A DNA stretch of 7,563 bases from NCBI GenBank assembly GCA_021850835.1, contig JAJZKS010000081.1, positions 1-7,563 on the forward strand. Direction: 5' to 3'. Of the stretch, positions 1-4,506 are shown piece after piece (position 1 is the stretch's first letter; the number at the start of each line of letters is the position of its first letter). A program made the position numbers and the translations under genes. This stretch comes from Thermoplasmata archaeon. GTDB lineage: Archaea; Thermoplasmatota; Thermoplasmata; Thermoplasmatales; Thermoplasmataceae. Under the pieces are notes generated by a model. That model did not search any database. It saw only the letters and a list, made by a program, of their open reading frames with translations, and was not told where the DNA came from.

Positions 1-1
1 T

Positions 2-148
2 GCACTCATGTCACTGATACCTGAGGGAGATGAGGAAGGAGTTTACACTGAGGATTTTAGGGCTTCCCTGCTTAGAGGGCTCCTTGATGTGAAAGAGAAG
101 AAAACCCACACCACGGAAGAAGTAAAGAAGCAGTTGGGAATCCAGTGA
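2..148 (+). CDS. Type II antitoxin, C-terminal part (5' end outside window)
   Basis: Frame 2 is open from the left edge to TGA at 146-148, giving the last 48 residues of a protein that starts outside the window. The visible part contains IPEGDEEGVYTEDF, then a helix (SLLRGLLDVKE) and ends in TTEEVKKQLGIQ. An acidic linker followed by a helix and a final 'EEVKKxLG' segment is typical of Phd/RelB-type antitoxins, where this tail wraps and neutralises the toxin. The next gene is a RelE-like toxin whose GTG start overlaps this stop codon in the string GTGA (145-148), so the two are almost certainly co-transcribed and translationally coupled. The missing N-terminal half would hold the DNA-binding domain that autoregulates the pair, so the antitoxin subfamily cannot be decided here. 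The assignment rests on the tail and the partner. Confidence 0.75.
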   Translation, partial: ALMSLIPEGDEEGVYTEDFRASLLRGLLDVKEKKTHTTEEVKKQLGIQ

Positions 149-399
149 CTGACTTTGAAGTTGAATATTCAGAGGAATCCCTTTTCCAGCTTCGGGCACT
201 AGACATTCCTGTGGCCAGGAGAATTTTCCAGAAGATAGAAAGCACGAGAAGTGATCCGCACAGGTACTTTGTCAGATTAGTTGGCAGGAATGAGTACAAG
301 CTGCGGATTGGCGACTACAGGGTGATTGCGAACATTGAGGAAAATAGGAAAGTCATCGTAGTTCTATCTCTAGGTCATAGAAGGAATATATGCAAGTGA
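145..399 (+). CDS. RelE/ParE-family toxin
   Basis: This 84-residue protein has the length and pattern of archaeal RelE/ParE toxins. The N-terminal VEYSEESLFQLRAL and VARRIFQKIE segments should form the two helices. The core YKLRIGDYRVIANIEE (51-66) and final VVLSLGHRRNI (72-82) match the family's beta-sheet and 'GHRxxIY' tail. RelE members cleave mRNA in the ribosomal A site; ParE members poison gyrase, and the sequence alone does not separate these with certainty. The basic residues R54, R59, R79 and R80 suit RNA binding. The tail reads GHRRNICK, so the position usually held by tyrosine in 'GHRxxIYK' is Cys83, a possible loss of a catalytic side chain. The GTG start at 145 is chosen because it overlaps the antitoxin stop by four bases, the usual arrangement of such pairs. 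Transcription should come from the antitoxin promoter outside the window. Confidence 0.88.
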   Translation: MTDFEVEYSEESLFQLRALDIPVARRIFQKIESTRSDPHRYFVRLVGRNEYKLRIGDYRVIANIEENRKVIVVLSLGHRRNICK

Positions 400-608
400 A
401 AAGGCCTTTTCCATCACATTTGCGAACATGTTAGTCAATTGCTTTCAATATAGGGTCTGTTATTGATTAGAATCAGCAGCCTCAGTGTTCAAACTGGGAC
501 AAATCTGTTCATCACAGACTAAAGAAAATATTCATTGATATGATCAATTTACGATGTAAATTACTAAAAAAAGAAAGGTAGGAGAGTATATTGGACCACA
601 AGTCTCAC
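400..608. other. AT-rich intergenic stretch after the toxin
   Basis: No convincing reading frame was found on either strand; the frames are short and broken. Visible items are a 12-base perfect palindrome just after the toxin stop (399-410, AAAAGGCCTTTT), a 7-bp inverted repeat with a 3-base loop at 546-562 (AATTTAC / GTAAATT), and a T-rich tract on the minus strand at 566-576. The stretch is visibly richer in A and T than the genes to the right of the tRNA. Confidence 0.6.
566..576 (-). terminator. Oligo-T terminator of the cysteine-rich gene
   Basis: Read on the minus strand this is TTTCTTTTTTT, about 33 bases after the stop codon of the gene at 609-860. Archaeal RNA polymerase terminates at U-rich runs of this sort without needing a strong hairpin. 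A short inverted repeat (546-562) lies just beyond it. No other T-run of this length occurs downstream of the gene. Confidence 0.5.
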
Positions 609-860
609 TTATAGGCTTTTGTCCTCTATCTGAATATCCATTGAACCAGGTAAGCCCTTCTGTACTCTACCAGCTTTGTTATGTTGTGCAACAATTTCGT
701 CGAATTCATTTTCTGGCATCCCTAGCTGATGTCCACAAGATTTGCATCTTAGTCTATGCTTCTCGAAGTCAATGAGCACTTTGTTTTGCGCAATTTTTGT
801 GGGGCAATCACAATCGCAAATTGCCATACCACCTTTTACGAATGTACAATTTTCACACAC
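609..860 (-). CDS. Small cysteine-rich, probably zinc-binding protein of unknown function
   Basis: This 83-residue product was not recognised as a named family. It has seven cysteines: C2 and C5 (CENC), C15, C17 and C19 (CDCDC), and C39 and C42 (CKSC, followed by GHQLG). The CxxC pairs and the 'LRCKSCGHQLG' segment look like a zinc ribbon or rubredoxin-like knuckle; the CDCDC run could bind a further metal ion. The C-terminal half (PENEFDEIVAQHNKAG) is probably helical. The GTG start at 860 puts an A/T-rich TATA-like box (884-894) about 24-34 bases upstream, which fits a leaderless mRNA. Base and codon use is AT-rich, unlike the genes right of the tRNA, which suggests acquired DNA. The dense cysteine pattern argues against a chance frame. 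It could be a nucleic-acid-binding regulator or a metal-handling protein; this is not resolved. Confidence 0.68.
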   Translation of the reverse strand: MCENCTFVKGGMAICDCDCPTKIAQNKVLIDFEKHRLRCKSCGHQLGMPENEFDEIVAQHNKAGRVQKGLPGSMDIQIEDKSL

Positions 861-883
861 ATTACTATAATTAAAACAATAAA

Positions 884-894
884 TAATAAATTTT
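884..894 (-). promoter_or_regulatory. TATA-like promoter of the cysteine-rich gene
   Basis: On the minus strand the sequence reads AAAATTTATTA, 24-34 bases before the GTG start at 860. Archaeal TATA boxes lie about 25 bases before the transcription start, so transcription would begin at or near the start codon. The surroundings are AT-rich, which lowers certainty. The box overlaps the palindrome at 889-916. Confidence 0.45.
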
Positions 895-916
895 GTTGTA
901 ATTATTCGACAAAATT
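889..916. repeat. 10-bp inverted repeat overlapping a promoter
   Basis: AATTTTGTTG (889-898) pairs with CGACAAAATT (907-916) over ten positions, nine Watson-Crick and one G-T, around an 8-base spacer. It lies from -29 to -56 relative to the start of the minus-strand cysteine-rich gene and covers part of its TATA-like box. This position is where an archaeal repressor would block TBP/TFB binding, so it may be an operator (inference). It could instead be a chance palindrome in AT-rich DNA. Confidence 0.5.
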
Positions 917-1103
917 AGATATCAAGATAATCCCATTTGATGCATTTTGTTTAATTAAAATCGATAAGGCATTATTTTCATGACAATGGGATTATGGACT
1001 TGTGCAGCTATGTATAGAAGGAATTATTGTTAGCAAATTACAAGAGAGTATCGAAAGATTACTAGCATCATCATACTTATGTAATTCACTGCGTGTTAGT
1101 CGA
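917..1103. other. AT-rich stretch without a convincing gene
   Basis: Together with 861-916 and 1104-1235 this forms a gap of about 375 bases between the cysteine-rich gene and the tRNA. The only frame of note is a 52-codon one on the minus strand (992-1150) beginning MGLPFQLDSLKNLSE. It has no recognisable domain and runs through two of the hairpins, so it is not annotated as a gene. No integrase or transposase fragment was recognised. Confidence 0.5.
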
Positions 1104-1129
1104 GATTCGCTTAAATTCTTAAGCGAGTC
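1104..1129. repeat. Hairpin 1 of three: 11-bp stem
   Basis: GATTCGCTTAA (1104-1114) pairs with TTAAGCGAGTC (1119-1129) through eleven pairs, one of them T-G, around the 4-base loop ATTC. This is the strongest hairpin of the series between the AT-rich region and the tRNA. It lies only one base from the next one. Confidence 0.65.
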
Positions 1130-1130
1130 C

Positions 1131-1164
1131 AATTGAAATGGAAGTCCCATTCCAAAATTCAATT
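1131..1164. repeat. Hairpin 2 of three: imperfect palindrome
   Basis: The outer arms AATTGAA (1131-1137) and TTCAATT (1158-1164) pair over 7 bp. After a small asymmetric internal loop, TGGAA (1139-1143) pairs with TTCCA (1150-1154), leaving the 6-base loop 1144-1149. Confidence 0.55.
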
Positions 1165-1168
1165 AGCG

Positions 1169-1197
1169 AAAAAAGGCTTAATCCGGTGTTTCGGATT
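1169..1197 (-). terminator. Hairpin 3 with T-run: possible terminator downstream of tRNA-Val
   Basis: AATCCG (1180-1185) pairs with CGGATT (1192-1197) around a 6-base loop. Read on the minus strand the stem is followed by AAGCC and then six T (1169-1174), the order expected for a terminator of transcripts leaving the tRNA gene. It lies about 40 bases beyond the tRNA 3' end. The stem is short, and the plus strand has no matching T-run. Confidence 0.45.
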
Positions 1198-1235
1198 TAA
1201 AGACACGTGAAAATATGAGAATCCAAGGATATTAA

Positions 1236-1308
1236 TGGGCTTGACCGGATTTGAACCGGTGACCTCCGCTGTGTGAGAGCGACGTCATAACCGCTAGACC
1301 ACAAGCCC
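1236..1308 (-). tRNA. tRNA-Val (anticodon CAC)
   Basis: The minus strand folds into a complete cloverleaf of 73 bases. The acceptor stem is GGGCUUG / CAAGCCC with discriminator A at 1236. The D arm begins GUCUAGCGG and ends GAC. The anticodon stem is UCGCU / AGCGG with loop CUCACAC, so the anticodon CAC (1273-1275) reads the valine codon GUG. The variable loop has 5 bases, and the T arm is ACCGG-UUCAAAU-CCGGU. A73 and the CAC anticodon agree with valine. No intron is present, and CCA is not encoded because ATTAAT follows, as usual in archaea. Its 3' end faces the AT-rich region, the side on which integrating elements would insert. Confidence 0.96.
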
Positions 1309-1333
1309 TGCAAGCCAGAATAATACAAAGGCT

Positions 1334-1348
1334 GTATTATTATTTTCC
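1334..1348 (-). promoter_or_regulatory. Promoter of the tRNA-Val gene
   Basis: The minus strand reads GAAAATAATAATAC, an A/T box centred about 33 bases before the tRNA 5' end. This would give a start about 5-8 bases upstream of the mature tRNA, to be trimmed by RNase P. Part of it forms an 8-bp inverted repeat, AATAATAC (1319-1326) with GTATTATT (1334-1341). Confidence 0.5.
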
Positions 1349-1365
1349 GCGGGCACTGACACTAG

Positions 1366-1375
1366 AAAATTTTTA
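1366..1375 (+). promoter_or_regulatory. TATA box of the channel-like gene
   Basis: AAAATTTTTA lies 25-34 bases before the ATG at 1400, the spacing expected for a leaderless archaeal mRNA. No good Shine-Dalgarno motif precedes the ATG, which agrees. Confidence 0.5.
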
Positions 1376-1399
1376 GACAATCTATCACATGGTTGGAAA

Positions 1400-1786
1400 A
1401 TGCCAAACCGTCTACGTGCCAGGGACCTACTGGACAGAAAACACCCCCTATCCCCCCTCTCAAATAGAGTCCTCATTACAATGGGCATTTTTGTCGCTTC
1501 CATACTTGTTGCCACAGCTGTGATCGAGATTTCAATGAATGTAACGTTCATCAATGCCTTCTATTACATCGCAATGGTTACCACAACAAACGGGGCCCCC
1601 TTTCCTCCATCTTCCCCCGCCATAACCCTCTTTACTTCCCTGTGGGCTTATTATTCTTTTATCCTGCTTGCAACAATTGTTGCGTTTGCCTTTGGGCCGC
1701 TTGTGGGGCTTATCATCAGGGAAGGGGCTTCTTACCTTCACAGGGAAGAAGAGCACTTTGAGGCCGTCAGTTCAAGAAAAAAATGA
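1400..1786 (+). CDS. Two-helix membrane protein resembling a K+ channel pore, altered selectivity filter
   Basis: The 128-residue product has a basic N-terminus (1-23), a hydrophobic helix (about 24-45, VLITMGIFVASILVATAVIE), a short re-entrant-like segment (50-60, FINAFYYIAM), the sequence TTTNGAPFPPSSP (61-73), a second long hydrophobic helix (about 78-107) and a charged tail ending in RKK. This TM1-pore helix-filter-TM2 order and the 'FxNAFYYxxxxxTTTxG' spacing match the two-helix K+ channel domain (Ion_trans_2), which would form a tetrameric pore in the cell membrane. The canonical TxGYGD filter is absent: TTTNGA stands in its place, so potassium selectivity cannot be assumed. Charged residues within TM2 are lacking, unlike transporters. 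The stop at 1784-1786 directly abuts the stop of the convergent peptidase gene. Confidence is high that this is a membrane protein and moderate for channel ancestry. Confidence 0.72.
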   Translation: MPNRLRARDLLDRKHPLSPLSNRVLITMGIFVASILVATAVIEISMNVTFINAFYYIAMVTTTNGAPFPPSSPAITLFTSLWAYYSFILLATIVAFAFGPLVGLIIREGASYLHREEEHFEAVSSRKK

Positions 1787-2920
1787 TTAGATCTCTTCCA
1801 GGAGCCTCTCCAGTATTGCAGCCCGAACCGGCATTTCATTTACATCAAGCACTTCCTGCTCGGAGTGGGCATCATCGCCCACGGCGCCAAGGCCATCAAG
1901 AACGGGGATCCCAAGGGCAGCACAGAAATTTCCGTCACTGCCTCCGCCTGCAGAAGTTTCCATGAGATTCCTCTCGAATTCCATGCCGATCTTTTGTGCA
2001 AGGGCAAAAAGCCTGCCTGTCTCCTCTGTCTTGCGCATTGGGGGCCGGTTGACTCCTCCGCTCACCTCTATCTTCACCCTGCTGTCCTTCGGCCTGTAAC
2101 TCCTGGCTTCCTTCATGATCCTATTGCCTTCATCCTCGGTAACGATCCTGAAGTCGACCTGCATGAAAGCTTCTCCGGGGATGACATTTCTTGCTGTTCC
2201 TCCCTTTATAGTTCCAACATTTACTGTTGTCTCAGCTTCTGGCCTGTTCAAACCCTGAAGGAACTGTACCATTCTTGCGGCCTCAGTTATTGCACTGGCC
2301 CCTTTTGATGGATCAAGCCCTGCATGTGAAGGCCTGCCGATGATCCTGATGTCAATATCCCCCACTCCTTTCCTTTCTGTCTTGAGGTTGCCGTTCAGGG
2401 ATGGCTCAAGCACAAGGACAGCCTCAGATTCCTTTGCCATTCCTTCAATGAGCTTCCTTGAAGAGTCGCTTCCAACCTCCTCATCTGATGTTACAACAAT
2501 TGTTACGGGCCTCCGTGGTTTTCCATGCTTCTCCAGAGCCTTGAGGGCCCAGACTCCCTGGACAATGCCAGCCTTCATGTCAAATATGCCGGGGCCACGG
2601 GCCATTTCGCCGTCTTCTGAAACTGAGAACGGTCTTTTCTTAATAGTCCCCTCAGGAAATACAGTGTCATAATGGGCAAGAATAAGTATTGGCTTCATGC
2701 TGGACTCCTGGTTGAACCTCACAAGCAGATTGTTTCCTGCATGCTGGTTTTCCAGAACCTTCACTTCGCAGGTGATGTTGTCCCGGAAGTAATCCTCAAG
2801 GAATTTCGCACACCTGTCAAGCAGGATCTTGCTCCCGGAAGGGGTCTCCATGTTCACCAGCTTCTCAAGGTCCTCAATCATGCTGCCCTGGTGGTCAAAC
2901 AGGTAGTCTGAAGCCTTCAT
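1787..2920 (-). CDS. M20-family zinc metallopeptidase, carboxypeptidase G2-like
   Basis: The 377-residue protein has the full M20 set of di-zinc residues: HYD (H83, catalytic D85), D114 in GPGIFDMKAG, E147-E148 in SDEEVGS, E172 in LEPS and H352 near the C-terminus (DDAHSE). The PSHAG segment (197-201) belongs to the lid/dimerisation domain. The order and spacing resemble Pseudomonas carboxypeptidase G2, so it probably removes a C-terminal glutamate or another amino acid from peptides or conjugates; M20 members also include deacylases, so the substrate is open. No signal peptide is seen, implying a cytoplasmic, peptide-recycling role. The frame extends upstream to 3028, but the ATG at 2920 is preferred: it starts just before the homologous region, gives a normal family length, and has a TATA-like box (2940-2950) at the right distance for a leaderless mRNA. 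The extra upstream residues do not resemble the family. Confidence 0.92.
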   Translation of the reverse strand: MKASDYLFDHQGSMIEDLEKLVNMETPSGSKILLDRCAKFLEDYFRDNITCEVKVLENQHAGNNLLVRFNQESSMKPILILAHYDTVFPEGTIKKRPFSVSEDGEMARGPGIFDMKAGIVQGVWALKALEKHGKPRRPVTIVVTSDEEVGSDSSRKLIEGMAKESEAVLVLEPSLNGNLKTERKGVGDIDIRIIGRPSHAGLDPSKGASAITEAARMVQFLQGLNRPEAETTVNVGTIKGGTARNVIPGEAFMQVDFRIVTEDEGNRIMKEARSYRPKDSRVKIEVSGGVNRPPMRKTEETGRLFALAQKIGMEFERNLMETSAGGGSDGNFCAALGIPVLDGLGAVGDDAHSEQEVLDVNEMPVRAAILERLLEEI

Positions 2921-2939
2921 GTATAGAATAATGCCATGG

Positions 2940-2950
2940 GTTTTATGAAC
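2940..2950 (-). promoter_or_regulatory. TATA-like box of the M20 peptidase gene
   Basis: The minus strand reads GTTCATAAAAC, about 20-30 bases before the ATG at 2920. This suits transcription starting at or just before the start codon, and is the main reason for choosing that start over the longer frame. Confidence 0.45.
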
Positions 2951-3014
2951 TATTCTTTGAGGAACCAAAACTAATATCATGTGCCCTGTGAATGAGCCGA
3001 GTAAACATCTTAAC

Positions 3015-3290
3015 CGAAAATTCCCCATGAATCCTATTTCTGTAAATGTATTGGGGCTTTATAGCCCCGGGAAAGCCTGTCTGCGGCTAATGAAATCTGA
3101 ATTATACAGGCGTAAAACCTTATAACCTGTAGCTAATATGTATCCCGTCCCAGAAATTAGTATATGTGATTCATGAACATATATGACGACATGGGACTAA
3201 AACTCGTTTAGTCATGGGCCTCGGGTTAAGCATCTGGTGGGCCATCAGGCTATGACCTCCCGATCAGCGACAGACGAAAAATTCCCCATG
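3015..3290. repeat. Pair of near-identical 15/16-base direct repeats
   Basis: CGAAAATTCCCCATG (3015-3029) recurs as CGAAAAATTCCCCATG (3275-3290), differing only by one extra A. The copies flank about 245 bases of the region between the divergent M20 and M50 genes. They may be duplicated regulator sites, or direct repeats left by an insertion. The second copy also forms the left arm of a hairpin (3282-3288 with 3331-3337). The span given runs from the first copy to the end of the second. Confidence 0.6.
3118..3127 (+). promoter_or_regulatory. Candidate TATA box for the M50 gene leader
   Basis: ACCTTATAAC, preceded by the purine-rich GTAAAA, resembles an archaeal BRE/TATA element. It would start transcription near 3145-3150, leaving a leader of about 210 bases before the M50 ATG. 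Other A/T-rich sites nearby (for example around 3276-3283) could serve instead with a shorter leader. Confidence 0.35.
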
Positions 3291-3337
3291 GGTCAGTGGA
3301 ACTATGAAACGTGAATAGTTCCCGTTAAACTGGGGAA
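3161..3337 (+). ncRNA. Candidate structured leader or small RNA upstream of the M50 gene
   Basis: Four consecutive hairpins can be drawn. A: TATATGT (3161-3167) with ACATATA (3177-3183). B: GACTAAA (3195-3201) with TTTAGTC (3207-3213), flanked by CATGGG on both sides. C: outer TCGGG (3221-3225) with CCCGA (3259-3263), inner AGC/GCT (3229-3231, 3249-3251), then CTGGTG (3234-3239) with CATCAG (3243-3248). D: outer TTCCCCA (3282-3288) with TGGGGAA (3331-3337), inner GGAACTAT (3298-3305) with ATAGTTCC (3315-3322). No known RNA family (SRP, RNase P, 5S, C/D or H/ACA) was recognised. It could be a 5' leader controlling the M50 gene or an independent RNA. The pairings are visible in the sequence; the function is inference. 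Confidence 0.4.
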
Positions 3338-3349
3338 AAGTCTACAAAT

Positions 3350-3355
3350 AAGGAG
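3350..3355 (+). promoter_or_regulatory. Strong Shine-Dalgarno site of the M50 gene
   Basis: AAGGAG lies 5 bases before the ATG at 3361. It fixes that start and implies a transcript with a 5' leader, unlike the apparently leaderless genes elsewhere in the window. Confidence 0.75.
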
Positions 3356-3360
3356 ACAAG

Positions 3361-4443
3361 ATGGAACAGCAAGGTAAGGTTGGCAGAGTCCAGAGCGATG
3401 ACCTGCAGTACGTTGTTAACGCAGTAACAAGCCAGCTTAATACCTATGACATACAGGCAAACCCCCTAAGTGTCAGGTTCTATTACTTCAACAGCGACAA
3501 CCCCAACCTCTTTGAGGCATTTGACAAGATTAGGATTGAATTAATCCCGAAGGGCTACATCCCATACCTGTCCCAGAACGGGGAACACTTCCTTGAGGTT
3601 ACGAGAAGGGTCAGGACAAAATATTCCGGAGTGTACGTGAATATCATAATGCTGGTCCTCACCCTGCTTTCCACAATATATGTTGGCTCCACTTACGCCA
3701 GCTATTTCATCAAGCCTGGGTCAAGCGAATTTCTCAGCCTGTTCTATGGGTTCATATTCTTTTCACTTCCCCTGATGCTCATTCTTGGCATACATGAGAC
3801 GGGCCACTACATCGTTGCAAAGAGGCACAAGGTAAAGGCTTCTCTCCCATTCTTCATACCATTTCCCGTGACAATTGGAACCTTTGGAGCCTTTATATCC
3901 CTCAGGGATCCGGTGCCAAACAAGAGGGCAATGGTGGAGATTGGCATAGCTGGCCCACTTTTCGGCTTCCTGACTGCACTTCCGCTCCTCTTTGTTGCAT
4001 CATACCTGAGCCATGTGTTTGTCCCAATACCCAACGCCCCAACCACACTGGCCATCAACTTCCCAATAATATACAGTCTCCTTCACCTCTCAACATCGGC
4101 AAACCAGCCAGTTTTCCCCATGGTCCTTGCAGTATGGGTCGGGATGTTTGCAACAGCAATGAATCTCCTCCCGGTTGGCCAGCTTGACGGAGGGCATGTG
4201 GTAAGAGGGCTCTTCGGGAAGAAAGCATCCATCGTGGACTACATTTTCGTTGCATTCCTGTTTGTAATCGGGTATTTCTACCAGGGATGGTGGCTGCTTG
4301 CCATATTTGTTGTTATTATGGGGCTGACGCACCCGCCTGCGCTTGACGATTATTCACCTATCAAGGGGAGGCAGATTGCCCTTGGCGTCTTAGGGCTAGT
4401 TATGTTTGTGCTTACCTTCACAATCATCCCGATTAAGCCATAG
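3361..4443 (+). CDS. M50-family (site-2-type) intramembrane zinc metalloprotease
   Basis: The 360-residue protein has a soluble N-terminal region (about 1-88) followed by a multi-span membrane domain. The zinc site is HETGH (H145, E146, H149) within a hydrophobic helix, with the third ligand D276 in NLLPVGQLDGGH (268-279), the signature of M50 site-2 proteases. GTFGAFISLRDPVPNKRA (173-190) followed by EIGIAGPLFGF resembles archaeal and plant (EGY-like) members. Further hydrophobic helices lie near 92-115, 128-144, 192-218, 250-268, 292-325 and 338-356. Such enzymes cut transmembrane segments of regulators or clear membrane protein fragments; no PDZ domain is seen and the substrate is unknown. 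The ATG at 3361 is set by AAGGAG five bases upstream. The long structured leader is unusual and may regulate it. It lies on the same strand as the nurA operon but is separated by a T-rich run and a promoter, so it is probably a separate unit. Confidence 0.94.
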   Translation: MEQQGKVGRVQSDDLQYVVNAVTSQLNTYDIQANPLSVRFYYFNSDNPNLFEAFDKIRIELIPKGYIPYLSQNGEHFLEVTRRVRTKYSGVYVNIIMLVLTLLSTIYVGSTYASYFIKPGSSEFLSLFYGFIFFSLPLMLILGIHETGHYIVAKRHKVKASLPFFIPFPVTIGTFGAFISLRDPVPNKRAMVEIGIAGPLFGFLTALPLLFVASYLSHVFVPIPNAPTTLAINFPIIYSLLHLSTSANQPVFPMVLAVWVGMFATAMNLLPVGQLDGGHVVRGLFGKKASIVDYIFVAFLFVIGYFYQGWWLLAIFVVIMGLTHPPALDDYSPIKGRQIALGVLGLVMFVLTFTIIPIKP

Positions 4444-4450
4444 TGCCTAA

Positions 4451-4462
4451 TTTTCTCATTTT
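4451..4462 (+). terminator. T-rich terminator after the M50 gene
   Basis: TTTTCTCATTTT begins 8 bases after the TAG stop at 4441-4443. T-rich runs of this sort commonly end archaeal transcripts. The next promoter follows within 20 bases, which supports separate transcription of nurA. Confidence 0.45.
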
Positions 4463-4480
4463 CAGGGTGGCAAAAGAACA

Positions 4481-4488
4481 ATTTAATA
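4481..4488 (+). promoter_or_regulatory. TATA box of the nurA-herA-mre11 operon
   Basis: ATTTAATA lies 27-34 bases before the nurA ATG at 4515, with the purine-rich CAAAAGAACA upstream as a possible TFB recognition element. The spacing fits a leaderless or nearly leaderless mRNA. Confidence 0.55.
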
Positions 4489-4506
4489 CAAGATGGGTTC
4501 TCTTGT
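4488..4506. repeat. Dyad between TATA box and nurA start (operator-like)
   Basis: ACAAGA (4488-4493) and TCTTGT (4501-4506) form a perfect 6-bp inverted repeat with a 7-base spacer. It sits between the TATA box and the presumed transcription start, where a bound protein would block polymerase. The function is inference and no regulator is encoded nearby. Confidence 0.4.

Noticed and set aside
756..983. 75-codon plus-strand frame across the cysteine-rich gene and its promoter
   Set aside because: It overlaps the better minus-strand gene antisense, has no upstream signal and gives a low-complexity, domain-free product.
1175..1200. Possible second copy of the tRNA 3' end (att site)
   Set aside because: Only AAGCC and the general stem-loop shape match the tRNA T arm and acceptor; the T-loop bases do not align, so chance is more likely.
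1865..2672. Long plus-strand frames (147 and 110 codons) inside the peptidase gene
   Set aside because: They are antisense to a clear M20 peptidase with all catalytic residues; their products resemble no family.
2921..3028. Upstream extension of the M20 peptidase to an ATG at 3028
   Set aside because: The 36 extra residues do not fit the family, would cover the likely promoter, and lack a start signal.
3221..3263. 5S rRNA or H/ACA RNA, suggested by GGTTAAGC and a two-tier hairpin followed by ACA
   Set aside because: The CCGAAC block of 5S rRNA is missing upstream, and the ACA lies 7 bases away from the stem with no kink-turn visible.
3275..3345. RNase P RNA, suggested by GGGGAAAAGTC
   Set aside because: The conserved GAGGAAAGTC block is not matched and the partner conserved regions are absent.
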